From Methanothrix sp. (GTDB taxonomy: Archaea > Halobacteriota > Methanosarcinia > Methanotrichales > Methanotrichaceae): DNA of 52,897 nucleotides. Under the pieces are notes generated by a model. It was not told the origin of the DNA. It searched no databases and was given only the letters and a program-made list of their open reading frames with translations. This document shows, in pieces, positions 25,682 through 35,920 of the stretch. Positions within the stretch are counted from its first letter, which is position 1. The number at the start of each line of letters is the position of its first letter. The position numbers and the translations under genes were made by a program. The stretch spans positions 1 to 52,897 of the forward strand of contig NZ_JAOAKP010000006.1 of NCBI RefSeq assembly GCF_026419855.1, in the 5' to 3' direction.

Positions 25682-26588
25682 GATCAGAGGGGCGCACGCG
25701 AGCGGCAGTGAGCTAATCTCACAGGGCGGCAGAAAGGCTGCGGGGTCGGCGAGGGCCACGGTCCCGGGGCATGTGACCGGATTCTTCGCGGCAAGGCGAG
25801 AGGAGGATCCACTTGCATCTGGCTCTATAGGATGTGGTTTCACTCTGGGGCTCCTCGCAAGGACCACTGTGAGCAGAGCGGATTCAACCCAGATAATCAT
25901 CAACGGGCAGCCATCAGAAGCGCCGGTGAGCATGTACGTCGTCGACTCGCTGGCGCCGTCGCCTGTCAGGGTCGAGACAGAGCTGGAGATGATAATGGGC
26001 GCGGGTTTCGGGGCGAGCGGCGCAGGGGCGCTGAGCTGTGCATACGCTCTGAATCATCTGTTCGACCTGGGGATGACGTCGAACCAGGTTGCCTCGGTCG
26101 CGCATCGCGCAGAGGTCCTGAGCGGCACAGGCCTCGGGGATGTCATAGCGCAGAACACCGGCGGGCTGGTCATACGCATAGCACATGGCGCTCCGGGGAA
26201 AGGAGTTGTCGACAGGATTCCGATTCCAAGAACAAAGGTCTACGCGGTTGTGAGAGGGCCTATACCGACAGGAGACGTGCTCAGGGATGCGAGCGTTATG
26301 AAAAGAATCAATGATGCGGGTGAGAGAGCGGTGAAGGAGATCCTGCGCAGGCCGACCCTGGGGGAGTTCATGCGCCTGTCGAGGAGATTCACATATGAGA
26401 CCGGGCTGGCGAGCTCCTGGGCGATTGATGCCATAGAGGCAGTCGAATCTGCAGGTGGAATGGCGAGCATGATAATGCTTGGCGACTCAGTTTTCGCAGT
26501 GGGAGGAGACGAATGCATGGAGGCGCTTCAGCATTTCGGAAATGTGATCGAGACAGAGATCGTTCAGAGGGGGCCCATGCTTGACTGA
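25674..26588 (+). CDS. Pantoate kinase (GHMP family)
   Basis: The 304-residue product is the archaeal pantoate kinase, which phosphorylates pantoate with ATP in the archaea-specific route to 4'-phosphopantothenate. It has the PGHVTGFFA start of the GHMP fold, the ATP loop MGAGFGASGAGALS (about residues 105-118) and a C-terminal glycine-rich motif. It overlaps coaBC upstream and the phosphopantothenate synthetase gene downstream (TTG start inside its last codons). Confidence 0.93.
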   Translation: MIEIRGAHASGSELISQGGRKAAGSARATVPGHVTGFFAARREEDPLASGSIGCGFTLGLLARTTVSRADSTQIIINGQPSEAPVSMYVVDSLAPSPVRVETELEMIMGAGFGASGAGALSCAYALNHLFDLGMTSNQVASVAHRAEVLSGTGLGDVIAQNTGGLVIRIAHGAPGKGVVDRIPIPRTKVYAVVRGPIPTGDVLRDASVMKRINDAGERAVKEILRRPTLGEFMRLSRRFTYETGLASSWAIDAIEAVESAGGMASMIMLGDSVFAVGGDECMEALQHFGNVIETEIVQRGPMLD

Positions 26589-27372
26589 GATACCGAAATC
26601 GCACCCCAGATATGCATCACTCATGACCCGCGAGAGGATCGCAGAGGGTGTGAGGAACGGGATAACAAGCGTCCAGGGCCTGATCGCGCAGGGCAGGGGC
26701 GAAGCGTTCGATTACCTCCTCGGCGAGAGGACGATGCGATCAGCGGATCGGGCAACACTTGCAGCTGCGGCAGCTCTTCTGCTCGCGGAGAGGCCGGCCA
26801 TCAGTGTGAATGGAAACGTAGCTGCTCTCGTCCCAGGAGAGATGGTGGAGCTTGCGTCTCTACTGAGCGCACCACTGGAGATCAACCTCTTTCACAGGAG
26901 CGAGGATCGGGTGAGGAAAATCGCAGATCTTCTCAGATCACACGGTGCAAGCCTGGTGATCGGAGAGAATCCCGACTGCAGGATACCGGGGCTGGATCAC
27001 AGCCGCGCGCTGGCCACAAGGGGTGGCATATACGATGCGGATGTGGTGCTGATACCTCTCGAGGATGGGGACAGGTGCGAGGCGCTTGTGAGGATGGGAA
27101 AGACTGTGATAGCAGTGGACCTCAACCCACTATCAAGGACATCAATGATGGCCAGCATCTCGATAGTGGATAATATAACAAGGGCAGTTCCGAACCTCAC
27201 ACGGAAGATAGGATCGCTATCAGGAGTCCCCCGGGAGGATCTCCATGCGATACTGAGGGATTACAGCAACAGGATCACACTGAAAGACGCTCTCCTCGAG
27301 ATGCGGGAGTATCTCACTGCAAGAATGAATGATCTTGATAGCACAGATCGCTCAGCTGGTAAGCAAATCTAA
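26581..27372 (+). CDS. 4-phosphopantoate--beta-alanine ligase (phosphopantothenate synthetase)
   Basis: The 263-residue product matches the archaeal enzyme (formerly DUF137) that joins 4-phosphopantoate and beta-alanine using ATP. Characteristic stretches are IPKSHPRYASLMTRERI at the N-terminus, SVNGNVAALVPGEMV (74-88), VIAVDLNPLSRTS and the following DNITRAVPNL. A TTG start overlaps the pantoate kinase stop, so coaBC, pok and pps form one tightly coupled operon that covers three successive CoA steps. Confidence 0.94.
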   Translation: MTEIPKSHPRYASLMTRERIAEGVRNGITSVQGLIAQGRGEAFDYLLGERTMRSADRATLAAAAALLLAERPAISVNGNVAALVPGEMVELASLLSAPLEINLFHRSEDRVRKIADLLRSHGASLVIGENPDCRIPGLDHSRALATRGGIYDADVVLIPLEDGDRCEALVRMGKTVIAVDLNPLSRTSMMASISIVDNITRAVPNLTRKIGSLSGVPREDLHAILRDYSNRITLKDALLEMREYLTARMNDLDSTDRSAGKQI

Positions 27373-27564
27373 GAGATCATGCGCAGGTTCGCGGTCTTAA
27401 TAGCGAACATGCTGTCAGAAATAAAAGCGTGCACTAACAATGCGGTGCATGAGTCCAGGAGGACCGCAGGCGACCCATACAGGAGCAGACGACCCACAAA
27501 TGAGTTCTGCTGCATCTCTGAGCGTCCGCAAACAATATCTCTGAGATCATCTTGTGATCACATC

Positions 27565-27756
27565 ATGGACAGAAAGCAGCTGGAGATATTAACAAGCACC
27601 GGCATGGTTCTGGCACTGATAGCCATGCTGCTTGCAATACAGCTAGTGTTCCCTGAGAACATGAGGCCCACCGGTTTCGTCGGAGCCGTGGCTCTTTACA
27701 TAATCCTGATGTCGCTGATCGGCCTCAGGCTTGCCGGTGCAGGCCAGCAGATCTAA
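27565..27756 (+). CDS. Small two-helix membrane protein
   Basis: From the ATG at 27565 the 63-residue product has a short charged N-terminus and two hydrophobic segments (residues about 10-27 and 38-55). I do not recognise it. It lies 36 bases before sepF, so it may be a membrane partner of the cell-division locus, but that is only positional. The frame is open further upstream without any ribosome site; 27565 was chosen because the hydrophobic protein begins there. Confidence 0.55.
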   Translation: MDRKQLEILTSTGMVLALIAMLLAIQLVFPENMRPTGFVGAVALYIILMSLIGLRLAGAGQQI

Positions 27757-27792
27757 ATATAATAATAATCATCACATCCTTGAGGGTTTGAG

Positions 27793-28152
27793 ATGGTGAA
27801 GTTCCTTGAAAGACTGATGGGCAGGCCTGCCACAGATGATTATGTGGAGGTGGATCTGGGCCAGTTCGAGGACGAGCCTGAGAGGCCCAGGGCGTATCTC
27901 AGAGTGGCCGAGCTCACGTCTCTCGATGTGCTGCCGGAGATAAAGCAGGAGATACGATCCCGCAATATTCTGCTGGTCGATATCGCGCCCATGAAGAGGG
28001 ACAAGGCATCTCTGGACAGGGCGATAGGGGAGCTCAGAAAGATCGTCGAGGATATGGCTGGAGACATAGCTGGAGTTGGAGATGACCTGGTCGTCATAGT
28101 TCCGAGCGGCATAAGGATCGACAGGGAGAAGGTTGTGGGAGGAAGAGATTGA
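27793..28152 (+). CDS. sepF: SepF-like cell-division protein
   Basis: The 119-residue product matches archaeal SepF (DUF552): an N-terminal amphipathic helix MVKFLERLMGR for membrane binding, a linker, then the SepF core (AYLRVAELTSLDVLPEIKQE, then NILLVDIAPM, and VVIVPSGIRI at the end). In archaea with FtsZ, SepF anchors FtsZ to the membrane. It is preceded by GAGGGTTTGAG and overlaps the ZPR1-like gene. Confidence 0.92.
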   Translation: MVKFLERLMGRPATDDYVEVDLGQFEDEPERPRAYLRVAELTSLDVLPEIKQEIRSRNILLVDIAPMKRDKASLDRAIGELRKIVEDMAGDIAGVGDDLVVIVPSGIRIDREKVVGGRD

Positions 28153-28724
28153 AGCTCAAGACGAAGGCGAGCTGCCCCCTGTGCGGGGCGACGATGGAGT
28201 TCAACTGGGAGACGACAGAGCTGCCGTACTTCGGGGATGCTCTGATCATAGCAGGGGTCTGCGAGTGCGGCTTCAGGCACAGCGACACAATGCTTCTGAG
28301 CCAGCGCGAGCCGTACAGGCACACACTTGTTGTGAGGGAGCTCGAGGACCTGAACGCCAGGGTTCTGAGGTCCTCCAGCGGCACGATCCACATACCTGAG
28401 ATCGGAGTGGACATAGAGCCAGGATATGCATCTGAGGCTTACATAACAAACATCGAGGGTGTTCTTGTAAGGGTTAAGAACATCGTCGAGTTCGCAACGA
28501 ACGCCGCGAGACAGGCCCAGGATGCAGAGAGGACCGCAAAGGGCGAGGAGATTCTCTCAAAGATAGAGCTGGCGCTCAGAGGCGAGTTCAGCCTCACCGT
28601 GATCCTGGAGGATCCGTTCGGAAACAGCGCCATAATATCCGATCACGTTGTGGCAACACCTCTATCAATAGAGGAGGCCAGCACTCTCAAGACAGGCATG
28701 ATAGTTCTCGATCTCTCCGAGTGA
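28149..28724 (+). CDS. ZPR1-type zinc-finger protein
   Basis: The 191-residue product has the ZPR1 zinc finger (CPLCGATMEFNWETTELPYF, residues 9-28, and CECGF near 38-42) followed by the A/B-type domain ending GDPFG-like (EDPFGNSAIIS, about 155-165). Eukaryotic ZPR1 helps fold translation factor eEF1A; archaeal ones are uncharacterised. The start is a TTG behind GGGAGGA, overlapping sepF by 4 bases. It also overlaps the cofD region, making sepF-zpr1-cofD a unit. Confidence 0.88.
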   Translation: MKLKTKASCPLCGATMEFNWETTELPYFGDALIIAGVCECGFRHSDTMLLSQREPYRHTLVVRELEDLNARVLRSSSGTIHIPEIGVDIEPGYASEAYITNIEGVLVRVKNIVEFATNAARQAQDAERTAKGEEILSKIELALRGEFSLTVILEDPFGNSAIISDHVVATPLSIEEASTLKTGMIVLDLSE

Positions 28725-28726
28725 GC

Positions 28727-29614
28727 ATGCTGATACTCAGTGGCGGCACCGGCACACCGAAGCTGCTTCGCGGCCTTGTACGGGTCGCAGATCCAGAGGA
28801 GATCACGGTTGTTGTCAACACAGCCGAGGACCTCTGGGTCTCCGGAAACCTGGTCTCCCCTGATCTGGATACGGTCCTCTACACGCTCGCGGGGCTTATC
28901 GATGAGGAGAGATGGTGGGGCATCAGGGGGGACAGCTTCATCACGAACGCCCGTTTGAGAGAAATGGGGGTGAGGGAGAGGCTCGCGATAGGCGATGCCG
29001 ACAGGGCTTTTCATATTCTAAGATCAGATGTCATCCGCAGTGGAGGCACGCTCAGCGATGCCACTGAGGTGATGAGAAAAGCGCTGGGGCTCAGGTCCAG
29101 GGTATTCCCGATGAGCGATGAGAGCGTATCCACGATCATAGCAACACCTCTGGGCGAGATGCACTTCCAGGAGTTCTGGGTCGAGAGGCGGGGTGAACCT
29201 GAGGTCCTGGGCGTTCGCCTTGATGGGATCGATGATGCGAGACCCAGCAGGGGATTTCTCGATGCCCTCCGCAGGGAAAACACAGTCATAATCGGACCCA
29301 GCAATCCGGTGACGAGCATCGGCCCGATCCTGTCGCTGAAGGGCGTGAGGGATGCTATGGCCGATAAGATAAAGGTAGCAGTGAGCCCTCTCGATGGCGA
29401 CAGGCCGTTCAGCGGGCCTGCAGCCAGGTTCATGAGGGCCGTGGGGGTCAAGCCGAACGACGAGGGTGTTATCTCGATTCTTGGAGAGGTGGATCACTTC
29501 ATAGTATCGAGGAGCAGCAGATATCCCGGAAGATGCATACGCACCGACACGCGCATGGATAGCATCGAGGGTAGCACAAGGCTTGCGAAGGAGATACTGA
29601 GGCTTGTGGGATGA
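28727..29614 (+). CDS. cofD: 2-phospho-L-lactate transferase CofD
   Basis: CofD transfers the activated lactyl phosphate to 7,8-didemethyl-8-hydroxy-5-deazariboflavin to make F420-0. The sequence shows the nucleotide loop LILSGGTGTPKLLRGL at the start, VVNTAEDLWVSGNLVSPDLD (29-48) and ADKIKVAVSPL plus GPAARFMRAVG later. The ATG at 28727 fits the family start; a GTG at 28721 overlaps the previous stop and is an alternative. About 295 residues, normal. Confidence 0.95.
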   Translation: MLILSGGTGTPKLLRGLVRVADPEEITVVVNTAEDLWVSGNLVSPDLDTVLYTLAGLIDEERWWGIRGDSFITNARLREMGVRERLAIGDADRAFHILRSDVIRSGGTLSDATEVMRKALGLRSRVFPMSDESVSTIIATPLGEMHFQEFWVERRGEPEVLGVRLDGIDDARPSRGFLDALRRENTVIIGPSNPVTSIGPILSLKGVRDAMADKIKVAVSPLDGDRPFSGPAARFMRAVGVKPNDEGVISILGEVDHFIVSRSSRYPGRCIRTDTRMDSIEGSTRLAKEILRLVG

Positions 29615-29710
29615 GCCGTCGTTTTCATCTCATGGACCGCCAGTCACAGTTCCTGTCAGTTCCGTCCAGGACCGTGCGCGAATGAGATCGTTCGTGAGAC
29701 CACAGGGCTG

Positions 29711-29722
29711 CAAAGTATATAC
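29711..29722 (+). promoter_or_regulatory. Candidate TATA promoter of the marker-12 gene
   Basis: AAAGTATATACC lies about 45 bases before the ATG at 29762. A start some 25 bases downstream leaves a short leader containing GAGAAGGAG. Confidence 0.4.
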
Positions 29723-29761
29723 CAGAGCCTGTAGCGATCACTCGCATGAGAAGGAGAACAC

Positions 29762-30718
29762 ATGTTCATAGGCGTTGACCACGGGACGAGGGCGATAAGG
29801 TTTGCGAACCATCATGGTGATGGCATTGCAATACCAAGATCCGAGGCTGGATCACTCAGGCCGGAGGAGATACTGAATAGGATAAAGGATCATTTTCATG
29901 CGCGATCATTCGACCTGGTGGCGCTCTGCTACTCGATGGGCGATGGTATAACGCGCATAACAAGATTGCAGGATGCTGATAACAGGGGACTCGCAAGGCT
30001 CAGCGGTGCCGGAATCGAGATCGGTGGTGGGACCAGGGTCTACGAGGCCATGGCGATCTCCGGATGGCCGGTGGTCCTGCTCCCGGGCATACACAGAGGC
30101 TCCAGCATAGATCTCAGAATGAAGGTCTTTTCGCATGGAGCGAGCCCTGAGAAGGTCGGTTTATCGTACTATGTGGTGCGCAGAGGTGTGGAGAACGCTG
30201 TGATAGCTGATGCCAGCTCCAACACGGTCACGATCGGCATAAATGAGCGTAAGATCGTTGGCGCGATAGATGCGCCGATATTCGCTCCTGGCCTGCTTCA
30301 GGGGCCGCTGGATGTCGATGCGATAAGAGCTGTTGATGATGGAATGATGACAGCGAACGAGGCGTTCTCGCACGGTGGGATCCTAAGAAGGATGAATCTC
30401 CCAGATGAGCATGACGATCTCGCGCTGGAGACCCTGGCACTCTTCGCAGCGATGGAGATGAGCGCGATGTCCATTCTTCTAAAAGACCTCGGCGCTGAAT
30501 CTCCGGATATGTTTCTTGCGGGAGATCCAGCTCCATACATCGCGGAGCGTGTCTCTGAGCTTCTTGGCATCGATGTCATTCCTCTGCCCTCATTTGCTTC
30601 TGCCACAGGCTGTGCCTGGATCGCAGAGGATATATTCGCAGGGATGAGATCCATCATGGGGATAGATGTTGACGAACGGGTCTTCGATGAGGGTGGAGGA
30701 GTGGCTGGAGGTCCTTAA
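29762..30718 (+). CDS. Methanogenesis marker protein 12
   Basis: The 318-residue product matches the methanogenesis marker 12 family, which occurs almost only in methanogens and has an ASKHA (actin/sugar-kinase-like) nucleotide-binding appearance: FIGVDHGTRAIRFA at the N-terminus and a C-terminal DMFLAGDPAPYIAERV helix. The reaction is unknown; the phylogenetic pattern ties it to methanogenesis or its cofactors. GAGAAGGAGAACAC lies before the ATG. A small gene overlaps its end. Confidence 0.88.
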   Translation: MFIGVDHGTRAIRFANHHGDGIAIPRSEAGSLRPEEILNRIKDHFHARSFDLVALCYSMGDGITRITRLQDADNRGLARLSGAGIEIGGGTRVYEAMAISGWPVVLLPGIHRGSSIDLRMKVFSHGASPEKVGLSYYVVRRGVENAVIADASSNTVTIGINERKIVGAIDAPIFAPGLLQGPLDVDAIRAVDDGMMTANEAFSHGGILRRMNLPDEHDDLALETLALFAAMEMSAMSILLKDLGAESPDMFLAGDPAPYIAERVSELLGIDVIPLPSFASATGCAWIAEDIFAGMRSIMGIDVDERVFDEGGGVAGGP

Positions 30719-30929
30719 AGAGCTCGAGGGGATGGTAAGATCCTATGAGAGCAGCGTGACAGCACACGCCCTTCTGCATAGAGTGGAGGCGCTTGCAGGG
30801 CGTGATGACGTGCCGCCTGAGCTGGAGGACAGGCTGGACATGCTGCTGATGGAGCTGACAGAGGCATCAAGAGATGTGTGCACAAACACAAAATGCCCGC
30901 ATTACGGAAAAAGATGCAAGATGCGATAA
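30687..30929 (+). CDS. Small protein with C-terminal cysteine motif
   Basis: I do not recognise the family. From the ATG at 30687 it has 80 residues: a long helix-rich acidic part, then CTNTKCPHYGKRCKMR at the C-terminus, where three cysteines and a histidine could bind zinc. It overlaps the marker-12 gene by 32 bases, so a linked function is plausible. Confidence 0.6.
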   Translation: MRVEEWLEVLKELEGMVRSYESSVTAHALLHRVEALAGRDDVPPELEDRLDMLLMELTEASRDVCTNTKCPHYGKRCKMR

Positions 30930-30936
30930 ATACTGA

Positions 30937-30954
30937 CGCGGGCCTCATCCCGCG
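30937..30954 (+). terminator. Terminator-like hairpin after the marker-12 unit
   Basis: CGCGGG-CCTCAT-CCCGCG is a perfect 6-bp GC stem starting 8 bases after the last stop. The following T-content (GATTTGGTT) is modest. Confidence 0.4.
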
Positions 30955-30971
30955 GGATTTGGTTACGGGGC

Positions 30972-31079
30972 TTACCTGACGCCCGACCGGCTATCGGACC
31001 ACTTGTTTGATATCCACGGCAGCGCAACGACCAGGACTCCGAATATCACCACAACAAGCACATGATCCATGATGCTCAT
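30972..31079 (-). CDS. 35-residue membrane microprotein
   Basis: A short minus-strand frame starts at the ATG at 31079, five bases behind GGAGGTGA, one of the strongest ribosome sites in the window. It encodes 35 residues: MSIMDHV, a single hydrophobic segment (about residues 7-22, Leu/Val rich), then a polar basic tail (ISNKWSDSRSGVR). This architecture is typical of small subunits or regulators of membrane complexes. A BRE/TATA-like AAAAGGTTTAAGTT lies about 50 bases upstream. I do not recognise a family. Confidence 0.65.
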   Translation of the reverse strand: MSIMDHVLVVVIFGVLVVALPWISNKWSDSRSGVR

Positions 31080-31127
31080 CGATGTCACCTCCTGAGAGAC
31101 AGAGCTGTACACCCTCCGATACACTAG

Positions 31128-31141
31128 AACTTAAACCTTTT
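31128..31141 (-). promoter_or_regulatory. Candidate promoter of the 35-residue microprotein
   Basis: On the minus strand AAAAGGTTTAAGTT resembles a BRE followed by a weak TATA box. Transcription would start near 31105, leaving a leader of about 25 bases with the GGAGGTGA site. Confidence 0.4.
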
Positions 31142-31296
31142 GACATGATTGATAACTTCTTCAGAGATTGTTTTACACAAAAGTGGCAATATATCATCAT
31201 TAATAATGATTTTGATGACCATAATGCTGTTGAACAGCGCGCTGGCTCACATCATTTTGGAGGGATGTTCTGGGAGCGCAGCACGGGACCACGGGA

Positions 31297-31478
31297 GTGA
31301 CCGCCCTCCAGCCTGAAGACCGGAGTCGCTCTTATCGTTTAATGACTTGCTTGGAGAGGCACTGTTTCCTCTATGCTCTCCTGGCGAATGAATGAGTGCA
31401 CCCAGCAACCAGTATGCTTGACATCTAAGTTGCTGAACAAACAAGAGCGGACCGGAGTTTGCGCTCTGCTGCCTCTAT
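31297..31478 (+). repeat. Extragenic palindrome (REP-like), copy 5, split by a MITE-like element
   Basis: GTGACCGCCCTCCAGCCTGA and GACCGGAGT (31297-31326) are the left part and TTGCGCTCTGCTGC (from 31459) the right part of the same palindrome family. The two halves are separated by the element at 31327-31449 and the duplicated GACCGGAGT. Removing element and duplication restores a normal copy. Confidence 0.75.
31327..31449 (+). mobile_element. MITE-like element, copy 4, with 9-bp target duplication
   Basis: It runs from CGCTCTTATC to AAACAAGAGCG (123 bp) and is flanked by GACCGGAGT at 31318-31326 and again at 31450-31458. It sits inside REP-like copy 5, so it is younger than that palindrome. 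Confidence 0.92.
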
Positions 31479-31496
31479 CAGCGATTCGCGCATCCC

Positions 31497-33887
31497 CTAA
31501 TCGACCCTCGCCACATCCGATATCTCATCTCCGGGCTTCACGTCCATGATCTTCACGCCTTGTGTTGCCCTCCCCTGCACCCTCACATCGGATGCTGCAA
31601 TCCTGATCATAATCCCTTCCTTTGTGGTTATCAGGAGCCCGTCGTCATCTGATACTGTAATTGCGGCCACCACATCACCTCTCCGCGTGTCGATGTTCTT
31701 GACCCCCTTGCCGCCACGCCTCTGGAGCGGATACTCGCTCAGATCAGTCCTCTTTCCGTATCCCTGAGTGGTTATGGTGAAGAGCGTCTCTCCCTCTTTA
31801 ACCACATCCATGGAGATCAGCTCATCTCCTTCAGAGAGGTTTATCGCCTTCACGCCCATAGATCCCCTTCCGCTCGATCTCACATCGCTCTCGTGGAACC
31901 GTATCGCTTTGCCTTTCTTCGTGGCGACGATCAGCTCCCTCGAGCCGTCTGTGAGCCTTGCAGCCACCAGAGAGTCTCCGCGAAGATTTACGGCCTTGAT
32001 CCCGCCTCTCCTCGGATTGCTGAACGCTCTCAGTGGTGTTTTCACTATGCTGCCCATGCGTGTAGCGAGCACGATGTACTCATCTGTGCTGAAGCTCTCG
32101 ACAGGTATCGCCTCTGTGATCCTCTCGTTCTCCTCAAGCTGCAGGAGACTGGCTATCGATCTGCCTCTGGATACCTTGGATGCCATCGGTATCTCATAGA
32201 CCCTGAGCCAGTGAGCCTTGCCCTTGTCTGTGAAGATCAGGAGGTAATCCAGCGTCGATGCTGTGAATATATCTGTGACGAAATCCTCGCTCTTCGTCTC
32301 GGCCCCGATGCTGCCCTTCCCCCCTCTCCGCTGCATTCTGTACACGGATAGCGGCTGGCGTTTGATGTAGCCGTTGTTTGTTATTATCACCGCGACCTCC
32401 TCCTCCTGGATGAGATCCTCGGGCCTCACAGAATCCACAGACTCCACTATCTTCGTCCTTCTATCATCGCCGTAGCTCTCGGCGAGCTCCCTCAGCTCAT
32501 CCTTAATTATATCGAGAACCTCGGCCCTGCTCGCGAGGATTCCCTTCAATCTTGCGATCGTGGCCTCGAGCTCTCTTGCCTCTGATGCGATCTTCTCCTG
32601 CTCCAGACCCGTTAAACGCTGGAGCCGCATATCAAGAATCGCCTTCGCCTGCTCCTCACTGAGCCCGAATCTGGCCATGAGCAGATCCCTGGCCTCGGAA
32701 GGTGAATGCGAGCCCCTGATGAGGGCTATGACAGCATCTATATTCCTGAGGGCGATCAGAATTCCAGCGAGTATGTGCGCTCTTTTCTCTGCCTGATCGA
32801 GCTCGAACCGGGTCCGCCTCTCGATCACCTCAGCCCTGTAGTTGATGTAGTGCTCCAGGGTCTCCTTGAGAGTCAGTGTCCTGGGCTGGCCATCGACCAG
32901 GACGAGGTTGATTATGCCGTAGGTGGTCTCGAGCTGCGTGTGCTTGTGGAGCTGGTTCAGGACCACCTGCGGATTCACGCCCTGCTTCAGCTCCACAACC
33001 AGCCTTATTCCTTCACGATCAGACTCATCCCTGATCTCCGAGATACCATCCACCCTTCCTGCCTTGACGAGCTCCGCGATGTCCTCCACGATCTTGGCCT
33101 TGTTTACCTGATAGGGAAGCTCTGTGAATACTATCCTAGAGCCCCTCCGCCCCTCCTCTATCTCGGATTTGGCTCTGATCGTTATCGTGCCTCTGCCTGT
33201 GGAATATGCGCTCTCTATGCCGCTTCTTCCAACTATATATCCTCCGGTGGGGAAATCCGGGCCCCGGATGAAGTTCATGAGATCCGCTACAGATGCATCA
33301 GGGTTATCGATCAGGTGGATGAGCGCGTACACGACCTCCCTGAGATTGTGAGGCGGTATGTTCGTCGCCATTCCGACAGCGATGCCTGTGGATCCGTTGA
33401 CGAGCAGGTTCGGGAGCCTGGAGGGAAGCACAGTTGGTTCCTTCATGGAACCATCGTAGTTGGGCACGAAATCCACGGTATCCTTCTCGATATCCGCGAG
33501 CATCTCGCCCGCGATCCTCGAGAGCCGGACCTCTGTGTATCGCATCGCAGCTGGCGGATCCCCATCGACCGAGCCGAAGTTTCCCTGGCCATCAATCAGG
33601 GTGTATCGCATCGAGAAGTCCTGGGCCATCCTGACCATGGTGTCGTAGATCGCTGCGTCGCCATGCGGGTGGTACTTACCCATGACGTCTCCGACGATGC
33701 GGGCGGACTTCTTGTAGGGCTGATCGAATGTCACCCCCTGCTCGTACATGGCGTAGAGGATGCGCCTGTGAACGGGCTTCAGGCCGTCTCTGACATCGGG
33801 AAGCGCACGACCGACTATCACGCTCATCGCGTAATCTATGTAAGAGGATTTCATCTCCTCTGTTACATCGACATCTATCTCTGCCAT
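31497..33887 (-). CDS. gyrA: DNA gyrase subunit A
   Basis: The product of 796 residues is GyrA. It has the tower and winged-helix region with [18 protein letters not shown] (27-44), the catalytic tyrosine Y117 in [10 protein letters not shown], and a C-terminal pinwheel with two QRRGGKG boxes (about residues 525 and 750) needed for wrapping and negative supercoiling. Archaeal gyrase was acquired from bacteria. The ATG at 33887 starts 5 bases after the gyrB stop, so A and B are co-translated. Confidence 0.97.
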   Translation of the reverse strand: MAEIDVDVTEEMKSSYIDYAMSVIVGRALPDVRDGLKPVHRRILYAMYEQGVTFDQPYKKSARIVGDVMGKYHPHGDAAIYDTMVRMAQDFSMRYTLIDGQGNFGSVDGDPPAAMRYTEVRLSRIAGEMLADIEKDTVDFVPNYDGSMKEPTVLPSRLPNLLVNGSTGIAVGMATNIPPHNLREVVYALIHLIDNPDASVADLMNFIRGPDFPTGGYIVGRSGIESAYSTGRGTITIRAKSEIEEGRRGSRIVFTELPYQVNKAKIVEDIAELVKAGRVDGISEIRDESDREGIRLVVELKQGVNPQVVLNQLHKHTQLETTYGIINLVLVDGQPRTLTLKETLEHYINYRAEVIERRTRFELDQAEKRAHILAGILIALRNIDAVIALIRGSHSPSEARDLLMARFGLSEEQAKAILDMRLQRLTGLEQEKIASEARELEATIARLKGILASRAEVLDIIKDELRELAESYGDDRRTKIVESVDSVRPEDLIQEEEVAVIITNNGYIKRQPLSVYRMQRRGGKGSIGAETKSEDFVTDIFTASTLDYLLIFTDKGKAHWLRVYEIPMASKVSRGRSIASLLQLEENERITEAIPVESFSTDEYIVLATRMGSIVKTPLRAFSNPRRGGIKAVNLRGDSLVAARLTDGSRELIVATKKGKAIRFHESDVRSSGRGSMGVKAINLSEGDELISMDVVKEGETLFTITTQGYGKRTDLSEYPLQRRGGKGVKNIDTRRGDVVAAITVSDDDGLLITTKEGIMIRIAASDVRVQGRATQGVKIMDVKPGDEISDVARVD

Positions 33888-33892
33888 GCAAA

Positions 33893-35815
<1,923 letters not shown>

Positions 35816-35863
35816 TTACGGGCTTCTACAATAAGTATCTAATCCTCTGGAATACTGCACGCT

Positions 35864-35888
35864 AGAATCGCCCCGCCAGGGCGATTCT
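35864..35888 (-). terminator. Strong hairpin between the DUF35 gene and gyrB
   Basis: AGAATCGCCC-CGCCA-GGGCGATTCT is a perfect 10-bp stem with a 5-base loop. It is 32 bases after the DUF35 stop and about 85 bases before gyrB, both on the minus strand. No T-run follows, so it could end the mevalonate operon or act on gyrBA expression. Confidence 0.5.
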
Positions 35889-35920
35889 GGAAACTCTCTG
35901 AGGATCGAAGCTTCCTGGCC

